Assembly: GCA_030278955.1 (NCBI GenBank)
Contig: JAOANR010000002.1
Coordinates: 15,522,238 to 15,586,237, forward strand
Direction: 5' to 3'
Source: Hygrophila difformis
Lineage: Eukaryota; Streptophyta; Magnoliopsida; Lamiales; Acanthaceae
DNA length: 64,000 nucleotides
Every line of letters starts with the position of its first letter. Within the stretch, counting starts at the first letter, position 1. The translations under genes were made by a program, and so were the position numbers. The notes below the pieces were generated by a model. That model was not told the DNA's origin. It did not search any database and worked only from the letters and a program-made list of their open reading frames with translations. Positions 43,960 through 55,276 of the stretch are shown here, piece after piece.

Positions 43960-45760
43960 ATCTCATTGATAGAGGCTAGTATAACACTATCTTTTAAAAT
44001 GTCTGAATTTGAAGTGGTGCAGTTTATATTTGTATATGTCCGAAAATGTCACATCTAATTGTACATCTCCAAAATCAATACTCGTTTTACCATCACCTAC
44101 ATCAACTTTTCATTTTGCAAATTTTCTGTCATATATAAATTTCATTGTAAACAACAATTCTTATGATATCTTGAGGTAATCATTCCTAATTGCATATTAA
44201 TACTTTTAGCCACCTCTTGCTAGTGAACGAAATATTACAACATAACTGTTCATGGCTAAAAACTGGTTTTGGAAGATAAAATCCGACATTCTTTAAAGAT
44301 TGACATTGACTTTTGTTTATAATCATAGCAAAACAAACTGTGAGTGAGAATTTTCTCCTCTCAAATCAAATAAAAAATTTGGTTAAATCAAATAGGCTCA
44401 TAATAATTCTACCAATTAAAAATTTTCTATTTTCATGGTTTACCGAAAATTAGTTTAACGTCAACTATCTAGTTCTGCATCTTTGTTACTATCAACCTAC
44501 TTCCATTACATAATTTATTGGATGGATATATATTTCTAAGAAGAATGACTATGCAACCCTTATTCAACTATATTTCATGATTCAGTAATCCAGAACAATT
44601 GATCGTGTTTAGATATTCCAGTGAAAATAATTTATTGGCATTATCTATGCTTTCATCCTTTTGACAAATATTGTTAAAACTGATATAAATATATATACAT
44701 TTTCATTTCCAGACATACGTTCCATGATATAATTATTGATTGTAGAAACAATCTCATTGGTAGGAGTTAATATATAGTAAAAATGTTTGGATTTGGAGTG
44801 GTGCAGTTTATATTTGTATAAGTATTTTCAATAATTGCCGCTATAGAATCTCTCGTAGAGTTTATAAAATTATCATGTGGAAATGTCAAATCTAATTGTA
44901 TATCTTCAAGATTAATACCAGCTTTACCAATTACCATCACGTACATGAAGTATTTATTGAGCAAATATTTGCCATATATAATTTTCATTGTAAATAACAT
45001 TTCTTATAGTATCTTAAGTTAATCCATCTTAATTACATATTAATACTTTGAGTCTCCTCTTTACAGTGACACGAGATATTGCAACATATAACTGACATGG
45101 GTAAAAACTGATTTTTGAAGATAGAGTCTAACCTTCTGTAAAGGTTGACATCTACTTTTTTTTGTTTTTTTTTAGTCATAGCAAAACAAACTGCGAGTGG
45201 AATTTTTCCTCTTAAATTGAATGGAGAATTTGGTTAATTCAGACGGGCTCATAATCATTCCACCAATCAAGAATTTTCATCCCAAATATTAAGCTTTGTT
45301 TTAATGAGAAGAGATGTTAAAAAAATTTCTAGAGAGGTTAAATAATTTTCTGAGGTAAGTTCTTTATAGGTAGAATTCTCGTCACAATCTAGTGGAGTAC
45401 TAAATCTAGAATGTGCAGTCCTACCTGTTGGAATGAGAAGGGTGCTATTCCATTGGATGCTACAGGCAGCACAATATACATCTACCATGAAGGATTAAAC
45501 ATAATATTTTCAAGATAAATTATCGATAAATGTATTGTCAGTTCCACCACGTAAAGAAAAATGAATCAACAATTTCAATCAGCAAATGTAATAACTTAGC
45601 ATGATCCGCTTTCATTTCTTCCTTATTATAATATGTCTCTTCTAGTATCAATAGATTATTTGTTTCAGACGTTAAGACTTCATTCAGTACCGGCATTCCA
45701 GAGAAAATTTTCAAACTTATAGAATTTGCAGCAATTAGCTTTTCAATATTAACTTACTTT
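43960..45760 (-). pseudogene. Helitron helicase relic
   Basis: Reading on the minus strand, pieces fit the plant Helitron Pif1-like helicase in order. They are SETNNLLILEETYYN (about 45700-45640), PTGRTAHSRFSTPLDCDENS with LNIWDENS (Walker-B-like, 45450-45270), IQLDLTFPHDNF with DSIAAIIENTY (about 44915-44800) and PFNLRGKIPLAVCFAMT (about 45230-45170). The last two occur out of their usual order because the downstream part is duplicated (43960-44430 and 44745-45290). Many stops and shifts break it, and no activity is possible. Confidence 0.75.
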
Positions 45761-45974
45761 GATAATTCACAATCACGATTTTCTAACAAAGCTAGATTTA
45801 TATTTGTTTTTCATCAATTTCAAATCTGTTAAAATATAGATTGATGAATTACATCATCTGTTTTTTAAGTGTTACACTTTCCTTTTTGGGTGTTTGAAAA
45901 TAAATGTTACATTACCATATTTGAAATGTTATGAAGGTTAATAATTTTTTTTACTAATTATACTTAAATTATTA

Positions 45975-46301
45975 CTCCCTCCGTCCCACTAATTCCGTGT
46001 CATTTTTCTTTTTAGTCCGTCCCACTTCAATTGTCCAATTTCCTTTTTAGGAAATAATTAAATACAAACTCACTCTCATCATATCAGGTCAATAAATAAA
46101 TATATTAAAATTTCAAACACAGAACTATCACATCACACATAAATAAATCAATTAAAAATTCAACACATTCCAATCACATCACATAAATTCCTAATTTACC
46201 CCCACTTTAGACACTAATCTATCCCTACATTAAATACTAACTATCCCCATATAAAAACCGTGTCCAAAAGAAACGGGACATTATTAGTGGGACGGAGGGA
46301 G
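45975..46301. mobile_element. Stowaway-type MITE
   Basis: Inverted ends CTCCCTCCGTCCCACTAAT and ATTAGTGGGACGGAGGGAG, flanked by TA, enclose 327 bases without a gene. Confidence 0.9.
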
Positions 46302-46455
46302 TAATTTTTTATATCCTTAAAATAAAAGTCAAAAGGAATAAATTCAAATACGACTTATTTTATTTATTTAATTAATTCAACTAAATCCTTAAATCTTGTG
46401 TCATTTCCTAGTGTTACACTTATTATAAAATGGAGGGAGTATTTCTTAAAAAATA

Positions 46456-46718
46456 TTCCATCCGTCGCACTCATAGTGTCTCATTTTGACTTTTTAACAT
46501 TGTTTATTGATCAATTTTGGCCTAATGTTATCGTAATTATATACGGAAAAATATAGTCAAATTCGGTCTTGTTAGATTTGTCTAATCATGTAGTTTTAGA
46601 ATATATATTTTACGTAATTTTTACATATGTACATTTTAAGATATTAAATGTTAAACAAATATACTGGATATCATGCGTGTCCAAAAGTTTTGAGACAGAA
46701 ATAATGGGACAGGGGGAG
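46456..46718. mobile_element. Stowaway-type MITE, diverged
   Basis: Ends TTCCATCCGTCGCACTCAT and ATAATGGGACAGGGGGAG are flanked by TA. The interior shares AATCTAACAAG-like phrases with the MITEs at 47712, 51406 and 51980. Confidence 0.7.
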
Positions 46719-47960
46719 TAGATTTAAAAAAATTAAATTTTCCTTCTTTATTTACTTTATATTTACTGATGGATCTATTCGCAACTATATAATTGTATAT
46801 TACTTTTAAGAGAAGTGACATATTTTTGTAAAAACATGGCCTATATATACATTAATTAATATATACAAATATTTTTTTATATTGATTAATTTATCTTTTA
46901 ATAATATAAATTGCATATATACACTGCAAATTTCATTTAAATTTGAAATTCTATTTTTTTAAAAAAAACTGAAAATTGTGGGAACTCCATATAAATTGAA
47001 AATTAAATATCTTTAAAAACTAAAAATTGGGATTTCCATATACACATTAATATATCTTTAACATGAATAAATAAAGTTGAGGTGCAATGTGCATTTTTAT
47101 TACATCATTCATACAAAAAAATATAACCAAATTGAGACTAAACCTACACAACATTCCCGACATTATAATATGTTCACCATATTGAAACATAAACGCGACA
47201 TAATTCTTAGTTGCCAGTGCATAACCTCGTCATAATAATCCTATGGTGTAAAAACTAAAAATCTATAAATAAGTACTAAATCAATAAAATTTAAAGTAAA
47301 TAAAATAAAAAAATGTAAAATAATAAACTCTAAAATAGAGTAAAAAATGCAAATAAATAAAATCCAACATAGATAAAATAAAAAATAAAAAATTTCTTTT
47401 TATCTTTCAAATCTTTTTAAAAGTGAATATATAGATATGACAGGATGATAAAGTGGGAATCTATATAATAAATTCTGAATACTTTTTTGCATGTGTAGAC
47501 TATATTGTCATTTTCCAAAATAACTCAAATTTTTAATTTTAAGGGTTAATCAGTAATTATACCATCATTTTATATATCAACGGACCTAAAAAAGACACAT
47601 CAGCGCTGATTAATCATCAAGATACACCTCACCGCTGATTAATTCTATCTATGCCATGTCATCAACTTTTAATACTATATTTAAATCATAAAACTATAAA
47701 TCTATATATTACTCCCTCCGCCCACTTAACTTGTCTTGTTTCACTTTTGCACACAATCCAATGCACTTTTTCAACCTCTAATATCTCAAAATATGTACAA
47801 CAAAAAAATATGTAAAATATATATTCTAAAACTACATGATTATACGATTCTAACAAGATCCAACTCGACTATTTTTTCCAAATATATACATACAATAAAT
47901 TGAGTTAAAGTAGAACAATGAACAATGTTAAAAAGTCAAACAGGACACGTTAGCTGGGAC

Positions 47961-49227
47961 TAGGGGTGAAAGTGGCGCGGATAATATCCGTCCCGACGCC
48001 GTATTCGATTGTATCCGAATTCGAATCCGGATTTTGTTATCCGTCGGATATTTGTCGGATACGGATACGAATACGGATATCAAAAATCGAATACGGGACC
48101 GGATATGGGATTGGAAATATCCGCCCGTATCCGGATTTTTTCGGATATTGTCCGGATATTATCCGGATATTCTATCCAGATATCCGGATTATATATATTT
48201 TAAAAAATTTATATATTTATATATATAATATTATATATTAAATATAATTATATAAAATAAATAAATAATCCTAACCTAAACCCTAACACCAGCGCCTCTC
48301 ATGCGGTTTTGTACCCGGCCTCATTTCTTTCCCGTTCGTTTGTCTCCCCGAAATCTGAGAAAACCTAATCGCTAAACATCCTGAAGGAGTCGCTAAACGC
48401 CACTGCTCAGATTCCCAGCGTTCCAAATCTGGGGTTATCGTGAAATTCCAATGTTGTCCATAGATTCAATGATGGAAGAAGGAAAGAATTTTGCAGCAAC
48501 AGAGGGAAATAAGTTATGATTGTCCTTGCGGCAAGTTATGGCTGTTGGACTTGGGGTTAGGTGGTGGGTTATTCATGCATACGCATTTCCGATCCATGTT
48601 TACGCTTTAAACGTTGAATCTGGGCCGATTTTTTTTTCTTTTTTTTCTGTGTTTTAATCCTTATTCCAGTTTTTGCTTGTTCATCAGTTGAAGTGGCTGC
48701 GTGAACGCTTCCAGCATTTGAGGTGGTTTTGTTGTTTTAGTTTTGAATTCGGGGCCAATTTAAAGCTAAGATTGGCGGTTGGCGGGCTGCCGAAGCGTCT
48801 CCGGCGACGAGATTAGTGCGTCTAGTTTCATAAAGTGTGTTACAGTTGGCGACAGGGTGGTTGGGAAAACTCGCTTGCTCATTTCCTATACTACAACACC
48901 TTTCCGACGGCGAGGGTTTTTTTGGTCCTCCATTTGAATTTTTACCCCTTTGTGTTGATTATTGTGATAGAGAGTGAAATAAGAATTTTTTCTATGGCCC
49001 TCAAAAAATAAATAAGAAATTATAAAACTATCCGACTATTTTATCCGTTAAAATCCGAATTCGTTGTGTATCCGTCATGTATTCGTCCCGTATTCGTATC
49101 CCGAAAAATATTCGAATTCGTATTCGTATTCGGACTATTCGTATCCGTTTCCGTATTCGATTAAAAAATATGGGTTAGGATACGGAACGAGTACTATCCG
49201 CCCGTGTCCGTCCCGTTTTCACCCCTA
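47961..49227. mobile_element. Non-autonomous hAT carrying a gene fragment
   Basis: Ends TAGGGGTGAAAGTGGCG and CCCGTTTTCACCCCTA lie between exact 8-bp duplications GCTGGGAC (47953-47960, 49228-49235). Subterminal ATCCG-type repeats resemble the hAT at 10907. Unlike that one, the centre (about 48270-48990) is GC-richer, host-like DNA with a ROP GTPase exon. No transposase is encoded. Confidence 0.95.
48812..48910 (+). pseudogene. Captured ROP/RAC small GTPase first-exon fragment
   Basis: The frame reads ISASSFIKCVTVGDRVVGKT followed by RLLISYTTTPF. It matches the start of plant ROP/RAC GTPases (SASRFIKCVTVGDGAVGKT, then CLLISYT). The P-loop is altered (GDRVVGKT for GDGAVGKT). Upstream DNA looks like a 5' leader, but the codon aligned with the start is ATT, not ATG. 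Downstream of TTTCCGACGGCGAG comes non-coding DNA that may be the first intron. Intact ROPs are membrane-associated switches controlling polarity. This piece lacks all later GTPase motifs and cannot function. Confidence 0.8.
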
Positions 49228-49559
49228 GCTGGGACGGAGGGAGTATAAGCAAATCTTTCAAAAACTTTTCTATATATTTTTGAAATATATAAATTATAAA
49301 CAAATTATAATACATTTGATGGTTAATAAATATTTAATTAAATATATATATTATAAATTCTTTAATTGAATATATATATCCAATATATATTATATTAGTT
49401 GTATTAAATCAATATAATCAATTAATTCAAACCATAATTTTGTTAATTTATTAAAATTTATATTTAAAAGAAATTATTCTGCTACAGAAAATTCTAATCA
49501 AATTTTAATCATAATTTTTAGTATCAAGTATAATTTTAAATTTAATCTATCATCAATAC

Positions 49560-50400
49560 TATAATAAATCCTGAAACTATATTTTTATTATGCTGCGAGC
49601 CTATATTATCCTTTTCAGTTATAATTAATCTATTTATAAAAATTATGTATTATGGGTTCAAAAAGTAATTTAATCTCAAAGATATGCACACTATCATAAA
49701 GATGCATGTCAAAGGTCCAGAAAGAGTAATTATTTCATCTTAAATTTTCAATGACCTTAATATTGCAATCTATTGATCACCACTTAAATCCTCCAACACA
49801 AAATATTTTTATTGTGTTACCTATATTATCCTTTTAAGTTATAATTAATCTATTTATAAGAATAATATATTATGGGTTGAAAAAGTAATTTAAGCTCAAA
49901 GATATGCATACTATCATAAAGATGCATATCAAAGGTTTGGAAGGTAAAATCACTTCATCTTAAATATCAATGACCGTAGGATGCAATCTATTGCTCTCCA
50001 CCTAAATCTTTCAACCATATTTTTATTGTGCTGTCTATAACAAAGTTTTAAGTTATAATTAATCTCTTTATAAAAATTATATATTATGGATTCAAACAGT
50101 ATTTTATCCTAAAAAATATGCATATCTATCATAAAGATACATATCAAAATAAAATCACTAAGTAAAAATATGCCTCACGGAATCTTAATCTATATAATAT
50201 ATTCTGGAACTATATTTTCATTGTGCTACATATATTAACCTTTTAAGTTATAATTAATCTCTTTATAAAATTATATATTATGTGTTCAAACAGTAATTTT
50301 AGTATAAAGATACTACATATCAAAGATTTAGAAAATAAAATCACTCATCCTAAAATTTATTAAAAAATTCATGACCGTATGATTGCAAAGCTATTCTTCT
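49560..50400 (+). repeat. Tandem array of about 200-bp units in H5
   Basis: Four diverged copies can be aligned on AGTTATAATTAATCT at 49619, 49839, 50053 and 50248 (spacing 220, 214, 195). Each is followed by ATTATGNNTTCAAA, AAGATATGCATA-like and CATAAAGATGCAT-like phrases. No open frame is kept. Confidence 0.8.
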
Positions 50401-51405
50401 CCACCATTTATTTTATGTACATAAAATCAATATCATAATAATTTATCGTTTATATATTTTTATTAGTCATTAATCTACAGACATATTATATTATTAATAT
50501 TGATATCATTGATATCGTATTATATTTCAATATTTATATTATTATATACAATCAACATACTTTTACCGGTGATTAAGAGTGGGTTACAAAGTCTAAAGTT
50601 ATAATATATTTAATCATTTAATTATACATGTAATATTTATAATTAGGAGGGTTGGTAATCTTAATGAATTATTTTTTTATTAATATTTTCTTTTTATAAA
50701 AATTTGAATTTATACTTTGGTATGTATTATGAAAAAAAATTAAAAATTTGTTTCTTCTATCATTTTGAAAAAAAGAAACGATAATAGAAATTATATTTTA
50801 TAAAATCTTTTATTTTTATAAATATACTAAAATAATGCTATTAATTTGAATTAATTGAGTTAATATTAGTTTGTATTAAAAATAATTAACGCCCGTACAC
50901 GAAGCCCATGCGCGGAGCGCGGGAGAAAAATCTAGTTTATAAGTAAATGATAGATTTTATAGACGATAGACTACAATCTATAATGAATAAATAAATAAAT
51001 ACGAAAATCTAAAATTAGTAAATTAAAAAATACAAAATAATATAGATAAAATAAGATATGTAAAATTTCAAATCTTTCAAATCTTTTTAAAGTGAATATG
51101 GTAGGAATTTTTCATTAAACAAATATATTTCAAAAACTGAAAATCTATAATTAATAAATAAATAAATGCGAAAATCTAAAATTGATAAATTAAAAAATAC
51201 AAAATTTATAAAAATTAGAAATTTGAAATGGAGGCACTACATTAAATGTAGGATGGGTTGTTCACTAATGCTTTAATATATATATAGATTAATTCTAAAA
51301 TCGACCAAATACTATTTTTATTTAGATGATTTCAGAATTTATGTGAATACATATAGCGAGTTAGGTCTTTTTCACTTTATATCTAGGTACAGATCATATA
51401 AATTA

Positions 51406-51664
51406 CTTCCTTTATTTTATTTTTAAATTTGCTACCAACCTACAGTTCACGCAGTCTAATACATATTTTAAATAATTAATAACTGAAGTTAGATATAAGT
51501 AAAAATTCTAAACTTTCGATATTTAAAACTATAAATGAAACGAATCTAACAAGATCACACTTGGCTATATTTTAATTTTATAATTATAATAAATTTTAAG
51601 TCAAAGTGTATGTGCAAACAGTATGAAAATATCAAATGTAGCCAATACAAGAAAACGGAGGAAG
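51406..51664. mobile_element. MITE with CTTCCTTTATTTT/CGGAGGAAG ends
   Basis: The 259-base element is flanked by TA. Its interior (GAATCTAACAAGATCACACTTGG) is shared with 51980-52242 and more distantly with 47712. Confidence 0.7.
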
Positions 51665-51979
51665 TATATTACTAGTATAAGATGATTGTTGAAATTCCAT
51701 AATTTTACTTAATGTACCTTACTATAATATAATTAATGGTAATGAAATCCTTTATGTTGGAAGAACCCAGGTGTGGTTCCGAGGTTTTGAGGTGTCCGAT
51801 CACATAGGATCCAGAACCGTACCGTCCCGAATTGGTTCTGGTGCTGGCCAGTACATACTGGGATTAATTAGAGCCAATGGATCATTATTTATATAAAATC
51901 AACGGTGTAGATATGGTAAGGATTTTTATGTAATTTCACTATATTCTTTTAGCTTTTTGCTTTTTACAGGTAATGATTA

Positions 51980-52242
51980 CTTCCTATGATTTTTGTTATT
52001 TGATACGGACCCAACCATCACGTAGTCCAATGCATATTTTAAATCATTAATAACTCAAGTTCGGTATAAATAAAAATTCTAAAAGTTTGATATTTTAAAA
52101 ATACATAACGAGACGAATCTAACAAGATCTCACTTGACTATAAGTTAACTTGTATAACTATGATAAAACTTTAAATCAAAGAGTGTGTGTGTGTGAACAG
52201 TACACAAAACTCCAATGGAACAAATAAAAAAAACGGAGGAAG
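51980..52242. mobile_element. MITE, second copy of the 51406 family
   Basis: The TA-flanked, 263-base element ends ACGGAGGAAG. It shares GAATCTAACAAGATC and the AAATTCTAAA-like interior with the copy at 51406. Confidence 0.7.
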
Positions 52243-52248
52243 TATATA

Positions 52249-52612
52249 ACATTCTGTTCTGAACTATTTAACATTCTACTTACAAGTATATAACATTCTG
52301 TTTTGAATTATGAAGTATAAACATTCTGTTCCAAATTACTAAACATTCTGTTCTCGAACATCCAACATTCTGTCTTGTTGCATATACCATTCTTTTTTTT
52401 TAATAGTTATGACATTCTGTTCTGAATTATTTAACATTCTGTTTTGAATTATCTAACATACTGTTTTGTGTAGAGTGACATTTTGTTTTAAAATATCTAA
52501 CATTTTATTATGTGTGAGTCTTGACATTCTGTCTTAAATAATCAAACATTCTGTCTTGAAGGTTGAGACATTCTGTTAGAATCAAAACAGAATGTTTGAT
52601 TCTTTTAAACAG
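52249..52612 (+). repeat. Minisatellite of ACATTCTGTTYTGAATTA-type units
   Basis: About fifteen imperfect units of 20-30 bases each contain ACATTCTGT. The last ones are inverted (ACAGAATGT at about 52590 and 52608), so the array ends in a potential hairpin. Confidence 0.85.
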
Positions 52613-53118
52613 AATGTCATCATTTTTTAGAAAAATTGTAAATATTCTTTTATGCTCAAAATCATGCTTACCAATTTTAAAAAGAAAAAAAAATGAAATT
52701 CATTACTACAGTATTACATTCAAATTCTTGATTACCAATTTTAAAAAGAAAGAAAAAAAGATACACATCATTACCAGCATCCAATTTAGTATTATTAAAA
52801 TTAAGAGATGTATAAAGACATAATTACCCCACTATAAATCTCAACCCTTGATATATTTTCCTATCTGATGGTCATAATTTACCCCAGTATATACTGGGAA
52901 AAGGTGTTCCAGTACATGAACCCTTTCGGTACCGTCCTACCCTATAGTAATGAAATCACAAAATCCATAACCATCCTTTTTCCCAAAATCACGCTTTTAT
53001 TAATTCTCAGACACATTATTATTCCAACTATGCAATCTTACACGTTGTATGGTAAAATCTATTCGGAAACATACATGTAGTGCTATAAAAATGTAGACTT
53101 TAGGGCACATCGATTTTA

Positions 53119-54863
53119 TTACAGCTGGGAAAGCAATTTGTCCATGGACGGTCGTGGCCTACATTTTGCGACAAGGGGCTTCGCCTTAGGCATGGTCAGC
53201 CCGGTCCCTTCCGTCATATCCACCATTTCCTTCCCGACTCTCGCCCAATCAAAGCACTGAATCATCGTCCCCAACATCAACCCCATCACACGCATCGCCA
53301 AATTCTCGCCGGGGCACCCCCTCCTTCCGTACCCAAACGGTATAATCACAAAACCTTCCTTTTGCCCTGCTTGGTGGGAATAATAATCCACGAACCTTTC
53401 CGGCTTGAACTTCCGCGGCTCCTCCCACAACTTACCGTCGTTATGTATTGCCCACGCATTCACCAGCAGCATCGTCCCTCCCGGAACTCTATACCCTCCT
53501 ACCCTGCAATCTCCCAACGATTCGTGCGCCACTAGTAGTGGCGCCACAGGGTACATCCTCATCGTTTCGAGGATGAGTCCTCGGAGGTAAGGTAATTGAG
53601 GAAGGTCGGATTCTTGGACCAATCTTGTATGTCCTACTATTTTGTCGATTTCAGTTTGTGCCTTGATTAGTGCTTCCGGATTGTTGAGTAGCAACGCCAT
53701 CGCCCACTCCATTGTCGAAGCTGATGTGTCTGTACCTGCAGTCAATAACACCTGCACGAAGTTCACTATAAGAATTTTGTCCCTCATACACTAGGCGACA
53801 ATTTTTTTTATTTTTTTGTCGCTTCCTTCAATTTTTTTTTTGTCAAATACACAATTAAAAAAAAAATTGTAGTCAAGTTAGCGATGCTTTTATCAATGTT
53901 TCAAGTGCCAAATTAGGCCTTTTTTTATGTTTTTTTTAATACCTGCATCATGGCTCGAATCATTCCGTCAGTGTAGCATCGATGATCGGCCTCCTGCAGC
54001 GACAAAAGAACATCGATCAACGTCTTGTTTGTGTCGACAACACCCTTGTTTTTCCTGTTACTACGCTGCTCTTGGATCAAATCTTGCATAAAACTATCCC
54101 TCTTCTCTTGTAAGATCTTCATCCTCAACTCCAATCCATCCACACCAATCCACTTCAAGATCGGCAAGAAATCCACCATATTCGAGGCTCCACTCACCGC
54201 GAACGACTCCTTCACGATCTCCTTAAACCTTCTCCTCTCCTCTAATTCCCTCACATCCTCAGAATTTCCGTAATATCGTTTCCCGCCGATCATCCTCATC
54301 ATAATATTCGTCATCATTCCAAACGACGCCGTCTTAACATCAATCACCTTGTATCCACCCCCTGCATCCTCTTCACCAATCCGGAGGATGTTCATGACGA
54401 GCTCACGCACTTCGCTCCTTCGAATATCGGCCATCATCTGGATCCGATTCGCGGACAGCATCTCCGTGGAAGCTATCCGCCTCAGATTTCTCCAGTGGTC
54501 TCCATAATCCGCGAAAACCATGGTGGAGTAGTTGCACCCGAGATGCTTCCCGGCCAGCAGTTTCGGGCGATTGGCGAAGACGATATCGTTCTTCGTAAAG
54601 CACTCCTCCGCGGCAGAGGCGGAAGAGACTAGGAGAACTGGACGAGAGCCGAATTGAAGCAGCAGGACGGGACTGTGTTTTTCAGATATAGCGGCGAGTG
54701 TCCGGTGGAGGGGCTTCTTCAGGAGATACAAATGGCCTATAAAAGGTAAAGAAATTAAAGGACTTGGAGGCAAATTTTGAAGCTTTCTGAAGAAAAATGG
54801 AGCGAAAAAATAATAGAGGAAGGGCAGGAGGAAGATGAGGGATTTCAAGAATGAAAACTCCAT
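53119..54863 (-). CDS. Cytochrome P450, CYP81-type
   Basis: The two exons (54863-53943 and 53751-53119) are joined across a 191-base GT-AG intron in phase 0. They give 517 residues, the normal length for the family. An N-terminal membrane anchor (about 1-22) is followed by the hinge PPSPLISLPFIGH. Exon 2 holds the I-helix AGTDTSA (312-318), ExxR as ETMR (369-372), PERF (424-427) and the heme loop FGYGRRGCPG with Cys453 as iron ligand. All catalytic landmarks are intact. Such enzymes sit on the ER, take electrons from P450 reductase and oxidise specialised metabolites (isoflavonoids, lignans, glucosinolates or terpenoids in different plants). The substrate cannot be read from sequence. The single intron position is typical of A-type P450s. 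AATAAA overlaps the stop region. Confidence 0.9.
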
Positions 54864-54920
54864 GGATGACGATATGAAATTGGCAGAGGAGATTTCTCCC
54901 CCACAAAATGTTTAGGCACA

Positions 54921-54930
54921 CATTTAAATA
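54921..54930 (-). promoter_or_regulatory. TATA-like box of the P450 gene
   Basis: TATTTAAATG on the minus strand lies about 60 bases upstream of the start codon, a plausible distance for a short leader. Confidence 0.5.
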
Positions 54931-55276
54931 CTAGTTCAGTAGATAATTAATAATCTATGCTACTACATATTCTCTTATTATTAATAAAATACCTACACAA
55001 AGTAATTTCGGATTTGAATTATTTGCAGTATCAATATATATTTTCCAAATCCGTTAGGGTGCAATCACCCTTTTTGACTTGATGTGCTGTGGGAATTTAC
55101 GGCCGTTGATTGTCTTTAAAAATCGACGATTGAGATTAACTCTAAGGGTAGAAAAATAATTTCGTATATTTGCCATATTGTTCGCCGTTGGACGTCATCT
55201 TCTTCGGATTTCCGAGTTTTCTGTTTTTTGTTTGCTCTGTACGTGTTGCGGCGGTGTGAGGAAGTTGCTGGCAATT
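54931..55276. other. Spacer between the divergent P450 and MULE genes
   Basis: The two genes are transcribed away from each other. The spacer would hold the P450 promoter and the left end of the Mutator-like element. AGGGTGCAATCACCCT (55056-55071) is a perfect 16-bp palindrome. No clear MULE terminal repeat was identified. Confidence 0.4.

Larger units (their letters stand above)
47712..49243. mobile_element. Stowaway-type MITE interrupted by a hAT
   Basis: Ends CTCCCTCCGCCCACTTAAC and AGCTGGGACGGAGGGAG are flanked by TA (47710-47711, 49244-49245). Without the hAT and one target copy it is about 257 bases, the usual size of its relatives here. Confidence 0.85.
47460..50935 (+). mobile_element. 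Helitron H5 inside H4
   Basis: The 3' end has GC-rich inverted DNA (CCCATGCGC, GGA, GCGCGGG) and CTAG at 50932-50935 followed by T. The likely 5' end is TCTATATAATAAATTCTG at 47460 after an A. H4 sequence on the two sides (47280-47430 and 50990-51110) is similar in content, so the exact empty site is unclear. H5 has no protein gene. A Stowaway with a nested hAT and a tandem array fill it. Confidence 0.6.
43581..51288 (-). mobile_element. Helitron H4, degenerate, helicase-bearing
   Basis: On the minus strand the 3' end has a perfect 9-bp hairpin (CCCGTCGAG / CTCGACGGG, 43592-43610) followed by TTATTTA and CTAG at 43584-43581, then T. The 5' end TCTATATATATATTAAAG starts at 51288 after an A and resembles H1. 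Pif1-like helicase relics at 43960-45760 show descent from an autonomous element. No Rep domain was found. H5 and several MITEs are inserted in it. The 3' end is solid and the 5' end is inferred from the motif. Confidence 0.7.
51760..52950. other. Possible inverted-ended element containing a MITE and a minisatellite
   Basis: Left DNA near 51815-51870 (ACCGTACCG, CAGTACATACTGGG) and right DNA near 52880-52945 (CCCAGTATATACTGGG, CGGTACCGTCC) are related in inverted order. A target duplication was not found. No gene is seen between. Confidence 0.3.

Noticed and set aside
47966..48241. Isoleucine/arginine/tyrosine-rich peptides
   Set aside because: They are translations of the ATCCGTATCCG subterminal repeats of the hAT element.
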